Assembly: GCA_963969595.1 (NCBI GenBank)
Contig: OZ018416.1
Location: 9,440,065 to 9,504,064 of the forward strand
Source: Neckera pumila
Taxonomy: Eukaryota; Streptophyta; Bryopsida; Hypnales; Neckeraceae
DNA length: 64,000 nt
Reading direction: 5' to 3'
The notes beneath the pieces were generated by a model. That model worked only from the letters and a program-made list of their open reading frames with translations, was not told where the DNA came from and did not search any database. A program made the translations under genes and the position numbers. This document shows, in pieces, positions 24,067 through 35,430 of this stretch (positions within the stretch are counted from its first letter, which is position 1; each line of letters opens with the position of its first letter).

Positions 24067-25104
24067 CGTCCCCAAACATATTTAAAATAAGGTAGCAGCA
24101 CCAATAAGCATGCTTGTCCCCATGGGCGTGACCTGTGTTGTCACCCATAGCCATAGTTTTGAGCCCCATGCCTGATAATTAGCCAAGAATGACAGTTATG
24201 GATAAAAAAACAATCGCAGTTTTAAGTACCACTGGCATTGCAAACAAGTTCAGCAATTTGAAGATTATGTGTATTAGTATTTTCATTAAGCAAAATGGCA
24301 AGGTAGATGGAGTGTTGGTTTTGGATATTGTGAATGGTGGCTAATGATTTAATTATTACAATTAGGCATGCAATGCATGGTGGCTTACAATTTAATGACC
24401 ACAATTATACACGCAGTCTCTGGTGATTTCATTGTTAATGAAGAGAGATTTGGATCCGTCCCTAGCAATATTGGGTGAATGGGCACTCATAGTTGGGAAC
24501 TTAAATGGCGGTTTTGCAACGTAATGCAACAATAGAAGGTATAAGCTAGTAGTATATCCGATGCTTATGCGAGTAAGCTAAGTTATACGTGATGCAAATG
24601 TAGTTAACTTATTTAGGGATAAGATTAGTTTAGCATGGCAAGAGTGATCATAGACATTGATCATTACTATCATAGTAGTCAGAATGTCCCCAAGTCCTGA
24701 GCGCCCGAATTTGAGGCCTATAGAATCATGCGAGGTGATTGATGTCCTCAATAGCAAGAGCGTTACTGCAGTATGTCTAATCAATTGGACTTTGGTTCCT
24801 TTGAATCAAGGGCAACTAGAAGAACCAACTTCCGAGAATGGCAGGCAAGCACCAACCAAGGACTACAGTTTCAAGTAGACAACATAAAGTTTGTGCATGG
24901 CTTGGAAGGGCCAACGCCATAGCTGTAGATGATGTTGGGCATCCAGTCCAGAATGTAGACATCAACAGAAAAAACTAAGGGCTATCAATAACTTGGAGAC
25001 GGAGTACTGGTCTAGCTAGTGCTGCCGCCGCTGCATCAACACCGTAATCCAACCAATCATTATAGAACACCGCAGCTTAGTAGCCAGCTTGTGGGATTTG
25101 GAGG
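24064..25104. other. Unassigned moderate-GC spacer
   Basis: Less AT-rich than its surroundings. Short open frames (for example 24657-24878) show no family resemblance. With the CACTA element and one AGG removed, this DNA would run directly into 27233 onward, so 24064-25104 and 27233-27700 were probably one continuous locus. Confidence 0.4.
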
Positions 25105-25379
25105 CACTACTAGAAAAGGGGGCCCGTTTTTGCATAGATTGTGTTGATTTATGTTGATTTCAGCAAATATATATGTTAAAACGGCACATTTGTCCATTTT
25201 TTGTGGACAGTCAACATAGATAGCTTGAACAACAAAGATTTATGTTGATTTGAAATGAAGAATGATCAATCAACTAAAATTTTGACTCCTAATCAACGTA
25301 GATTGCCAAAAATTGTTGATTTGAAATGTACAATCATCAAAATATAAAGATGAACCAATTTCAAAAAAAATATAGAAAA

Positions 25380-25640
25380 TTTTAGAATCTTTCGAAAATC
25401 TTTTTAGAATCTATGGGAGTCTTTTGAATCTTTTTGAATCTTTTGAAAATCTATTGGAATCTATTAGAATCTTTAGAAATCTACTAAAATCTTTTAATTT
25501 TATTGTAATTTTTTTATAAATTTATTAAAATCTATTAAAATCTATTGGAATCTACCAAATCTTTTAAATCTATTGGAATTTTTTTTAATCTATTAAAATC
25601 TATTAGAACCTTTTAAAATCTTCCAAAATATTTTGAAATC
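25380..25640. repeat. Degenerate GAATCTATT-type short-period repeat
   Basis: Inside the CACTA element, variants of TTAGAATCTATTGGAATCT recur with a period near 11-12 bases over about 260 bases. Low complexity, probably slippage-derived. Confidence 0.7.
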
Positions 25641-26069
25641 ATGTGAAATCCTTTACAGAGTATGAATTTAGATGTTGAATTTAGATTTTGAATCTTAATC
25701 AAATTTTAACAAATATAATTTGATTTAGAATTTGATTCAAGTTCTAATGAAATGCAATAATTACAATTCTAACTTAAAATTTGATCAAAATTTTAATCAA
25801 ATTCAACTCATTTGAATTCAATTCAAATACAACTTCCATTTCAAATAACTTAATGGAAATTCAAATTTTGATTCAATTCAGATCAATTCAAATTTGATTG
25901 AATTTCAAGTTCTAATGCAATTTTCATTCTATTTTCTATAGACAATAATGATAGGTTATAATTCAAATTTACAATTTTGTTTGAATTTTGAGTTTTGAAT
26001 TAAAGAAGTTCAAATCTTGAACTATTTACAGTTCTAATTGAAAATTGAACTTTGCAAGCTTCGTATTGC

Positions 26070-26760
26070 TCAAGCCATTTTTCTTCCCCAAAAACCTCAA
26101 AATTTCTATTTTTGCGGCATTTATCTTAGAAAATAGGAAGAACAGTTTTTTTAGTCAAATCGTAAGATCTTATACTTCATTTTTTTCCAACTTGTAGATC
26201 ATATGCTAAAGTGAATTTCATGAAGTTTGTTTGTGCAAATTGAAAGACATATATTAGCATTCAAACTTACAACTTTTTTTTTCCTAACTCTAGCTCACAA
26301 TAAATGACTTTGACTGTCCTTTATTCATTTGTGGAAATTTTTGCACTAAGGATTTTGAGTAGAAAAAATTTTGTATTAAAAAATTGAATTCAAAATCTAG
26401 GAAAAGTTTGAAAAAGACAGCAATTCATTTTCAATCTTTAAAAGGTTGTCAAAGGTAAGTACTTTCAAGATTGAAAAAAACTAGACCGTTTATAGCTTTA
26501 TGATGGAATTAAAACACAATAATCCAAATAGTGAGATTATTCTAGCAAACTAACTTAACCTTTTAAGAAAAATATAAAATTTTTTAGAAAATTGTACTTA
26601 AAAAAAATCCTTGTAGGATTTTTTTCACCAAGATGCTTAGATTGCACAAAAATTAAGATTCATCATATTTTTTTAATTATAAGTATACATAGAGCAAATC
26701 AAAACTTCACATGTATATAGAAACATAATATTTGAGGAAAAAAAATTTGTTCCTTGAAGA
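26070..26760 (+). mobile_element. TTAA-element family 1, decayed copy C
   Basis: This lies inside the CACTA element. It carries the family 1 internal block (GTAAGATCTTATACTTCATT, GTGAATTTCATGAAGTTTG, GACATATATTAGCATTCAAA) followed by the same downstream order as copies A and B. Neither TTAA terminus is preserved. It is clearly homologous but more diverged than A or B. Confidence 0.6.
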
Positions 26761-26924
26761 GACAACGGTAAATTAATTAAGGTTCAAATATGAACTCTAA
26801 GCTTGAATTATTCAAAATGCGACTTTTCAACTATTCAAACTTCTAAATTTGATCTATTTAAACTTCTAAATTTGATCTATTTAAACTTCTAAATTTGAAC
26901 TATTCAAAACTGGAACTATTTCAG

Positions 26925-26990
26925 GGTGCGGAGTCCTTGATTGTTAACCAAGAGGTTCAAGGTTCAAACCTTACCTTGGACCTCCTAATC
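26925..26990 (+). other. tRNA-Asn(GTT)-like fragment, possible SINE head
   Basis: CTTGATTGTTAACCAAG forms an anticodon arm with loop TTGTTAA (anticodon GTT). It is followed by AGGTT and GGTTCAAACC, a near-canonical B box. The D arm is poor and the T and acceptor stems mispair, so it is not a working tRNA. It may be the head of a degenerate SINE or a tRNA relic carried inside the CACTA element. Confidence 0.4.
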
Positions 26991-27232
26991 CTGCCCACGT
27001 GGCGAGCTACCCATTTTGAATTTTTTTTCATTTGCTGCCAAAAAATTTTGGGCAGCAAATGATTTTTTTTCTTTTTTCTTTTTTTTAATGGAATTTTTTG
27101 GGGGCATTGTCTGAAGCAACATAAATCTATGCTAAAAAATGTCCAAATCAAGCCGTCCAAATCAACCCTTCCTATCAACAAAACTATGCAAAATCTATGT
27201 TGAAACGGATATGGATTTTCTTAGTAGTGAGG

Positions 27233-28621
27233 AGGCGCCCATGGACATAGAGTAACAAGCAACTAGCATCTGCAGTGGCGACGACGGACAACGGCAACAA
27301 TATAACAACTGTAGTAAGGGTGTTCAGAACCCCACCTTCTTCCTTGCTAGACACATTAATAGTAGAATGGTATAGAGAAAGAAGGGAAGGCAAGGCGTCC
27401 TCACTATAAAGGAAGAAACAACGCTTGTGCACTGGATGCTAAAAATGCCAAATGTTGCACGTTTCATTTCAGTCATAGAGTTGAGCCTTAGCAAGGTGGC
27501 AGAGATAACACAAGAACAATGGATACCATTCATAAATGGCATTCTTGAACTTGGATGGCTATGTTGGTTCCACAATCGTCACCCTAAGCAAACACTACAA
27601 TCTTCCCAAGGACTAGAAGAGGGACATGCAAAAGGATTAAAGCCAAGCACCGTGTCTTCATTCTACAATAACCTACAAAAAACATACAAGTAGCATGGGT
27701 AGCCAGCATCTCACACCTAGAATGCAAACAAGTCTAGAATTGAATTTTAAGACAAATGTTTTACATTCACATCTAGCAAAACCAAGACAGTAAACTTTCA
27801 ATAACTTAAGTGATCATTGAGAGACCATTTCTATAATGCGAGGGGCCCAACATCATATCTACATTTTTCTTTTCTTTTGAATCCAATTTTCTATTCTCTC
27901 TATTGCATTCCTTCTTTTATCTCGGTACTACCACAAAATCATTACATCTTTGCCAATTATTTTATTTTCTTAATACTACCTTTGCCCCCACTAAAAAGCT
28001 CCTTATTCTATTTCATGTTTTTTTTTACTAATTTCATTGACCATGTTCTAAAATGTATAATTCAAAATGGTCTAAATTTTATATCACCACAATCCATGAA
28101 GAACATTGTATCTATTCAATGCAACCAAAATAAAAATTGGACCCAAACAAGCTTCCAATATGCGTACTCAAAACTACTAAAAAAAAACAGGAGGTAAAAT
28201 CAAGAGCTCTTTAGTGGGACAAAGGTAGTATAAAATAAGATTTGGCATTTGCCAAAAATACAAATATAATTTTAGCTTTTTTTTCCTATACATTCTCTTA
28301 GATATCTATATATAGAAGTGTTTTTCTCCAAGCTAGCTCTACAACTGCAATAACTGAACTTCCCTCCAAAGAAAAAAATTGTCATTTTCTAACCTTCTAA
28401 CCTTCTAAAGCTCAATTTTTTTTGGACTTTACTATATTATTGCTTACATTTGTTCAAATATATCATTTGCCTCAATTTCATTAAATTTGTCATAATGGAA
28501 GATTATTTTTGAAGATTCAAGTATTAATTTAGATTATTGAGACAATACATGAGCCAAATGTCACCTGTCAAGGGCGCTCTATTCAAAGTTGTCTAGATGA
28601 AGACAAGAAGGCAACCTTGGA
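27233..28621. other. Unassigned spacer
   Basis: The first 450 bases are higher in GC and are the continuation of the 24-25 kb locus interrupted by CACTA. A plus-strand frame at 27427-27693 (88 codons) and its antisense partner have no recognised family. From 27.8 kb the sequence is AT-rich and featureless. Confidence 0.4.
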
Positions 28622-28923
28622 CATTAGAGGAGTTTCGGTCTTCCTAAGAGATTGCGAGTTCCCGGACTGTGGAAACTTTACAGGAATGTTGGGACGCTGC
28701 CAAATGGCCAAGCTGACGTGGCCAAGCAACTGCCACATCATTTTTGAAATTAAAAAAAGATAAAAAAAATTGGTTAAAATGATATTTTGGTAGTTTTTTT
28801 TGTTTTTGTTTTTGTTTTTGAAAAAAAAAAAATCCAACACGCTCGTATCGTCGTTCCCTGAATCTAGGCAGACTAGGGAACCAGCCTAAAATAGTCTTCC
28901 AAGGCCCCCGAAATTCCTCTAAT
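28622..28923. mobile_element. MITE of about 300 bp (CATTAGAGGARTTTCGG ends)
   Basis: The left end has ATTAGAGGAGTTTCGG and the right end, reverse-complemented, ATTAGAGGAATTTCGG. The inside is a little higher in GC than the flanks, apart from an AT-rich centre, and lacks a meaningful frame. Only one copy is seen in the window, so the family assignment rests on the terminal repeat alone. Confidence 0.6.
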
Positions 28924-28971
28924 GGAGTATTCCTCAATAATTAAAGAGATTTTGAAAGTTGCTCTATTTGA

Positions 28972-30393
28972 TTAACCCCTAATGACCTAAGTCATTGACC
29001 CTTTTTTTGAGCTTCCCGCTCTCCAGTTTTAAGATTTTTAAAACAAAATTATTTCTATAAAATAGACTATATGATAAATCTAGTGGTTGTAGTTTTATCA
29101 AATTCTAAATTAAACTTTGCCTTGTAGAATTTTTTAAGTTGAGTGGTGTAGTATAGTTCACAACTCATTTTTGAGGGTTCGGTTTGGGTATGGACTAAAA
29201 ACTCAGCCAACCAATGTAATGATTGCCTACCTCAAAAAGGGCAAATTTAAAGATCTCAAAAAGAAGATAAATGTCTCATTCTTCTTTTTCTTACAAACAC
29301 TACTATGATTTCAATGACCACTGTGCATTGCAAGCTGCAATATGAATTGAAAATACTTGGAATGTTGTGAAAATTTAGGCAAGCATTTTTAACTTTTTAA
29401 TCTTTCATTGAGTGCAAGAATTTCATCATTTCACAATATTCTCACTAACATCTGCTCCTTCAAAGTGCACTGCCCTGATTTTCCATTAACCCTGATAGAG
29501 ATTCAAACTTAAATATCTACTAAATTGTGTGGTCAAACACTCTAAATTTTTTTGAGGTGCTCAATCTGAATGTGAACTTCAACATCCAATGCTTACATTT
29601 TATCCAATCCCAAGAAAACTGAGCAATAAAATTGCTCAAGTTCTTGGCATTTTTAGCCTATTTTGAAAGCACATCCAAGTTCTTGGCAGTTTGGGGTCAT
29701 TTGGCATTAAACAACCCTCCATTGTCCGTTCAATTTGTTGTCTATTTACCTTTTGCTTATTGACCCCTAAGAGCCCAAGGCCTGTTTTAGGCTTCCTGGA
29801 ATTGGCTCTAAATTGAACAAAATGCCAACATTTTGATAAGTTGTATTTTTCTTTTTTAAATTGTAACCATACAAATTCAAACTAGACATGTTAGAGATCT
29901 CATTGGAAAAAGAAAACAAACAATATCACTTATAGAGTGAAAGATTACAATGTTTGACCATAAGGGTGCTAAAACTGCAAATATCTTTCAAACTTCTTTA
30001 CACAAGTCAAATCTAAAAAGTTGGTGACCAAAAGAATATGAGGTTAAAGGGCCTTACTTGTATAACCCCAATCAATTTATGGCTTCTTAAAAACTATTCT
30101 ACAATTTTTTTTAAATGAATTTTGAATGTGATTTTTTCTCCAAGATCTTGTATATTTGAGGCTCATTTCCAAAAGCTCTCAATACTACGGGAAGTCAAGA
30201 TTGCAGTGGATACCCTTGTACAAAAACTTAAATAGAAAAATCACTATCATTTATTTTCAAGATCGTATTTTTGGTGCTAAAATTAGACTTCAAAAAAAAC
30301 TTTCTAAAAATATAAACTACTAAAAATAGCAATTTCATTAGATTTTAATTAACTTCAAAGTTTTGCAAATAGCCTTAGGCATTTAGGGGTTAA
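28972..30393 (-). mobile_element. TTAA-element family 1, diverged or nested copy F (1.4 kb)
   Basis: The left end is TTAA then CCCCTAATGACC and the right end GGCATTTAGGGG then TTAA. An internal AAGATCTTGTATATTTGAGG recalls the family block. A further end-like word, TTGACCCCTAAGAGCCC, lies at about 29758, so a shorter nested element (29758-30393) is also possible. Identity to A, B, D and E is low away from the ends. Confidence 0.5.
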
Positions 30394-30993
30394 ATCATTC
30401 ATTGTCCATTGTTTGCCAACTACCAAAGGTCATATGCTTTGTGCTCACCCTCTTATTGTCTGCCACCTTTTTGGTCATAAACATTTGTATCTTTTGTCTA
30501 ATTTGGATCTTTTTCATCCACTTTAGACTATTTTGTGTGGAGTTTTATCCTTTATTGTCCAACTAGTCCCCATTGAAGTTGTCTACTATAAATTCAACCA
30601 TCAACGATATGAGAATAAATATTGAATCCAGACAAACATCTTTTGGACAAAATTTGCCCATGAACGCTAAGTTTTCATATACCTGATTTCATCTATCATC
30701 CAAAATATGAACTACAGGATGCTTAGGGTTCAATTCCTAATCCTAAGCTCCTATGTGTCCACAATATGGGGTTCAACATTATCTTGAGACCGTTGTAGAA
30801 TATTCAATTAATATCAACCTTGAAATTTGTCAACTAAATGGAGAGAGAATCCAAATGAGAATATGAATGACTAATCCAATTGGTGATGAAATATCTAATT
30901 CTACCCAAATTGAGACCTTGGATGCACGACAAGCATTTCTACAACACCGGCACTTGGTATTCCAATGACTTCCAACAACCTTTTTTGCCATAG
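30394..30993. other. Spacer between family 1 copies
   Basis: AT-rich sequence with no open frame of note and no repeat that I can link to others in the window. Confidence 0.4.
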
Positions 30994-31928
30994 TTAACCT
31001 CTAAAGGACCAACATGCGTTTTTTGGCTGTATAGAAATTTTGGGCAGGTACGCTTGACTAGAGATATCCATATTTGAGGCTGAAATTTTAATAGAAGGTG
31101 GGGCAAAGAATATCTTCATGTTTCATGACATTTTGAAATACAAGTCAAAAGTTGTGGCCTAACATGTTACTTTTTTTCGTAACTGGGCAATTTGGGTAGA
31201 TCATGGGCAATTTGGGTAGATCAGAAAAAATCATTTTTTTCAGAATTTTTTTTTGAAATTGGTTCTCTACATTTGTATATACTTAAAAAGCTTTGAGTCA
31301 TTCCATTTCAATGAATGAGTCAAAAGTTATGAGGGTTTTTGGTTTGCGGGCAGTTATGGATTGTCTACTCTAAAAAACCCTTTAAAGTCGTTTATTTAAC
31401 TCAATTTTCAATATTTTTGGAAAAAAATAGAATCCTAGGATAGGGATTGATTATTACAACATTAAAACCATTGGGATTGGCGTTTTAAAATTCCATAATT
31501 AAATTTTTAACAATTTCGTATTTTGAATAATTTTCTACTTCTTTCTACTTACTATTTTTTTCCTATATGTTGTACAATTCCAAATGATGTGAGATTTTTC
31601 AAGCATATAGACAACTTGTTTAGGAAACTAAATTCAAAGAAGCACCACCTTTATTGGCATTTTTTCATTGAAAAGTGAGCTTACAAAGTGCCCGGTCTTT
31701 TGCAGGATTGAAAAAATGGTTTTCAAGACTTTGAATGCTTATATCTTGTGATCCACACGGTGGAATTTTCTGAAATTTTTACCGCATGTTTTCAAAATAT
31801 CATACTACAAGATCCTACAATTACAAGTGTCAAAAACTGTTTTTTTCCAAAAATTTGGTAGTTGTATTAGAAATGGCAGTTTTGGAGCGTTTTTGGTGAT
31901 TACATAGTCATGAAACTTTAGGGGTTAA
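30994..31928 (-). mobile_element. TTAA-element family 1, copy D (935 bp)
   Basis: The left end is TTAA then CCTCTAAAGGACC and the right end ATGAAACTTTAGGGG then TTAA. Orientation is opposite to A and B. The conserved block (about 31730-31825) reads AAATTTTTACCGCATG and TACTACAAGATCCTAC. The right side carries AATGGCAGTTTTGGAGCG, matching the left side of A inverted. Its length is within 12 bp of A and B. Confidence 0.82.
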
Positions 31929-32076
31929 TCCTTGAAGGACAACATAGCCCCCTATGATCAAAGTAGTCACCAAAATGCTTTTATTGTTGAACCACTATGT
32001 GCATTCTTTGTTTCTAAATTGAACAATGAAGTCATTCATCAAAAATTTTGGGCCTTCATCATCCTTCAAGGGTTAA
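31925..32076. mobile_element. TTAA-element family 2, copy H (152 bp)
   Basis: The left end is TTAATCCTTGAAGGACAAC and the right end, reverse-complemented, TTAACCCTTGAAGGATGA. It shares the TTAA at 31925-31928 with family 1 copy D, so the two elements abut on a single target site. CATAG-cccc-CTATG forms a small hairpin just inside the left end. The left 23 bases nearly match those of the element at 56389. Confidence 0.72.
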
Positions 32077-32258
32077 CCTTGTAACACTGTTATATGCACC
32101 AAGTAAGTGTCCATTTGGATGACATCTCTTAAAACTATAGAATGGAAAAAGACATTTTTCATCTAATTTTTTTGGAAATTGCTTGAGCACTTTTTCATAG
32201 AATAGTATTTCAAGTTTTCTCATTATGGTATTATTAACTTTTCTAAAGAAAAAGACGC

Positions 32259-33539
32259 TTAACCCCTACAGTCCCATTGTCCCCTTGGGGGACAAGATGG
32301 ATTTCGGGGAGGCCCTTACATTGTCCATAATTTATCATGATTTTTTGAATTTTTTTGAGAGATTAAGAAATAAAAGACCTTCGTGTGCATGTAATTTTTA
32401 CGCTAATCCGACTTACGGTTCAAAAGTTAGAGTGCAAAAACTTCAAATTTTAATTCAAGGGGCAGGGCAAGCAGGCAAAATAGCTTGACTTTGAGAGGGG
32501 CATCGCAGTCTAGGCCACATGGAAACCAGGAGGTCGATACCGGGGGTATTATTTTCAACATGTAACTTCCCCCCTCCCCCCCAAATTTCTGTTTTAAGTA
32601 AGATTGGGGTGGGGTGAAGTTACAGTGTTGAATATAATACCCCCCGGGTATCAACCTCCCGGTTTCTCTGTAGGCAAAGAGTTCAGGAGCAGCTGGGCAG
32701 CAGGTGGAACGATCTGGACATAGGCATGAGCCATCAAAATAAGCATGGCATGAGGCATGAGGCATGACGCATGCTTGGGAGCTAGTTAATCATCCTTCCA
32801 CAAATCAGAGCTAGGACAGCTGTACCAACAATATGTATGTTACAAGTCTGGAGCATGGTTCAATAATGGGAACGCAAAAGGAACGCAAAGGAACATTCCA
32901 GGAACTTGAAGGGAGAACAGTGGCTCCATTTCCCACAGACTACCTATAGTCTTAGGAATATTGGTAAAGGCATTGACCTTGTACATTGAATTAGAAATGG
33001 AAAAATTGATTTTTTTCAAATTTTTTTTAGCTTGTGAAGAATATGTATGGCATTAAATCTATTGTTTGGATCTTGAATTTGTAAGAATATAAAATAGGAA
33101 CTGTCTTTTTTTAAATTGGCTTTGTATTGTAAATTCAAAGCACATCTCCACATTGCAGGATTTTATTGGAGGTGTTCCCTATCTCCATTACCTCTAAAAA
33201 TTGGTGGAGACATTACTAATATGATCCTTATCATGTTAAAATTAGAAATTCAAAACTCACAGTGGGAAAAAATTCCACAAAAGGTGGTCAAAGTCATCTG
33301 AAATTCCCGGGTAGAGTCCCAAAAAAACTTTTTCTTCCACTTTGAATGCTAATATCTTTCAATCCATATGGTCAAACATCACAAAATTTTTACCACGTGA
33401 TCTTAGACAAATGCAATATAAGATCCTATGGTTAAATTTTAAGAAAAGATAAAAATTGGTATTCTTGGATGAATGCAAAAAAAGTAGCAATTTTGAGTGT
33501 TTTTTGACATAAAAATGGCCTTGGAACTTTAGGGGTTAA
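32259..33539 (-). mobile_element. TTAA-element family 1, copy E (1281 bp, interrupted)
   Basis: The left end is TTAA then CCCCTACAGTCCC and the right end GGAACTTTAGGGG then TTAA. Just inside the left end is the hairpin TTGTCCCC-tt-GGGGGACAA. The conserved block (about 33340-33440) is inverted relative to A. It is longer than the other copies because of a moderate-GC insertion at about 32490-33000, including a separate foldback at 32522-32666. Confidence 0.78.
32522..32666. repeat. 145-bp foldback inside copy E
   Basis: The left arm contains GAAACCAGGAGGTCGATACC, GGGGGTATTATTTTCAACA and TGTAACTTC. The right arm is its reverse complement: GAAGTTACAGTGTTGAATA, TAATACCCCCC and GGGTATCAACCTCCCGGTTTC cut to ATCAACCTCCCGGTTTC. 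Arms are about 55 bases with few mismatches. It is GC-richer than the surrounding element, and probably a small insertion. Confidence 0.78.
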
Positions 33540-35430
33540 TCCATGGATCACCTGTGTAATGTATTTTGACCATTTCTTACTATTACTCTTGATGTGAATT
33601 TTAGCCATAAAATTGAAGCTTATCAAGTGAAGTTTCTATTCCAATTGGAAATTTTGAAAAATTTGTAAATTTTAATAATTTATTGCAATATGAACTTTAG
33701 GCCTATAATCATGGTTTGCTGATTTTCCAATTCTAGAGTGACATGGTAACTTTAGTTCATAACATGATGTTATACACTATAATATACATTTATGGTGGAA
33801 ATTTCAAATTTTTTGAGTATATTATGTACCAACATTTCTTTTTCTAGCGATTTGTCACCAACTTGTCAGCCCTACAAGCCACTGTTGCCTGGCATCCTCC
33901 CAAAATTCACCTTTGGTGGGAGGGCACGTAGGGCTTTGCTGTAGATCTACAATCCCCTCCAAAAAAAGCTGTTATGTACTCTGTATAAGTAATAAATTTT
34001 CTTCATTTTTTTTTAGAAATTCACAACAATTTCAAACTTTTCCAAAAAAAATTGAAATTTTAAAACTTGCAACAGTCATAATTATGAATTCATCTCTGAA
34101 AAGTAGATGTAAAAATTTCATTCATATCTAGCTAAATGGACTAATGGACAAACCCTAAACCCTTGAATTTGATTAGCAGTCATGGACTCGTCCTTCAAAA
34201 GTGAACTTCTAAAATTCCATTAACTAAAGTATGATTTTTGAAGTTTTGATCAATTGCTATAGAATGTGCAAATTAATTTATTGGATGTATATTCCATAAG
34301 AAAAGAACATACATAGATAGAGGATTTTTAACTTTCAAAGTACGGGGCCTATAACAACTTTTTCAAGCATCAAGACTTCACTCTCAATATGCTCCAATTT
34401 TGCATCTATACATGATTGAAATTGTTTTGTTTTGTTTTTCAGACATGTAATTGCTGATGTCTGCCATAAGTCATTAAAAAAGTATGCTCAAATTGTTTTG
34501 TGAAAATTTCAAATTGTAGTGAATTTTTGAATAAGAAGGGACAGAAACTCATAATAAACGAAAAATACGTTCAAATAATTATAAATTTTCTCCTTAGGTG
34601 TATATTATAGGGTACAACAACAGGGTGCAATAAAATTACAGTGGCATCCTAAAATTAAAAAACCAGCACTCCATGATAAAAGGCTTAAAATTCAAAAGTT
34701 CAACTAAAACATTGCTTTACTAATACAACATATGATGAATTGAGAAATTTTATATGTGAAACTTGTTACAAAGACACTTGAAAAAACAGGACCGCAAGAA
34801 AACACAGTTCACAAAGTTTTGATTCACAAGCTCCGCACCAGCCATGCTCAAAGGAGACCCCAAACTGTGGAGAGGATTTCCATTACCAGCGATCACATCC
34901 AAAATTGTTTTAAGCTTATATACACTAAATCAAACGATAATTGCAAAACTCAATGCTGTGGTGCAGAAAGATGAACTAACCCTCACCAGAATGCTACATC
35001 GAGGTTTTATTGACACAACATTATCATTAAGGTAAATGCGAGCACCGGCTAGTGTCGCGTATGAATAGATGAAACATCAGGGGTTTCACACCCAATGCTA
35101 CTATACCTCCGTAATCTTCCTGGTAGAGGCCTGCAATTGCAAAATCGAATGTACGGTGAATGGAATAAAGATCACTTTCAACCCGTCTAAGGGACTCGAT
35201 TACAGTCTAGCGAATTATACCCTCATCAAAAACCACTGTTAAGTGGCGGGTTACGGGATTTTTGTTCTTCACTCCTCAAAATCAGGTCCTACGAACCTGC
35301 AGAAGCTCGTCACACGTAAAGTCTCTCAATTTACAAGTACGATCATGCCGTTGAGCTTATGTAGTGGAAGCAGGCAAATGGCGTAATGGACATGGTGACA
35401 GAATTGATAAAGAAAATTAACCAATGAAGA
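33540..35430. other. Spacer and probable PRT6 3' UTR
   Basis: 33540-34700 is AT-rich and featureless. From about 34750 the composition becomes gene-like and no convincing frame is seen, which fits 3' UTR of the minus-strand PRT6 gene whose stop codon is at 35431-35433. No neighbouring gene is present. Confidence 0.45.

Larger units (their letters stand above)
25105..27229. mobile_element. Non-autonomous CACTA (CMC) element, 2.1 kb, with AGG target duplication
   Basis: The left end is CACTACTAGAAAA and the right end TTTTCTTAGTAGTG, an inverted CACTA terminus. The element is flanked by AGG at 25102-25104 and 27230-27232, the 3-bp duplication typical of CACTA transposition. Subterminal words recur, such as TTATGTTGATTT and TTGTTGATTTGAAATG on the left and AAATCTATGTTG and CCAAATCAA on the right. 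There is no transposase. The inside holds a simple repeat, a TTAA-family fragment and a tRNA-like scrap, so it is a non-autonomous carrier. Confidence 0.85.

Noticed and set aside
27427..27693. 88-codon frame and its antisense partner
   Set aside because: No family resemblance and both strands equally open. Left inside the spacer annotation.
29758..30393. Shorter element starting TTGACCCCTAAG instead of the 28972 start for copy F
   Set aside because: The left word has TTGA rather than TTAA and matches the right end less well than 28972 does. Kept only as an alternative in the copy F entry.
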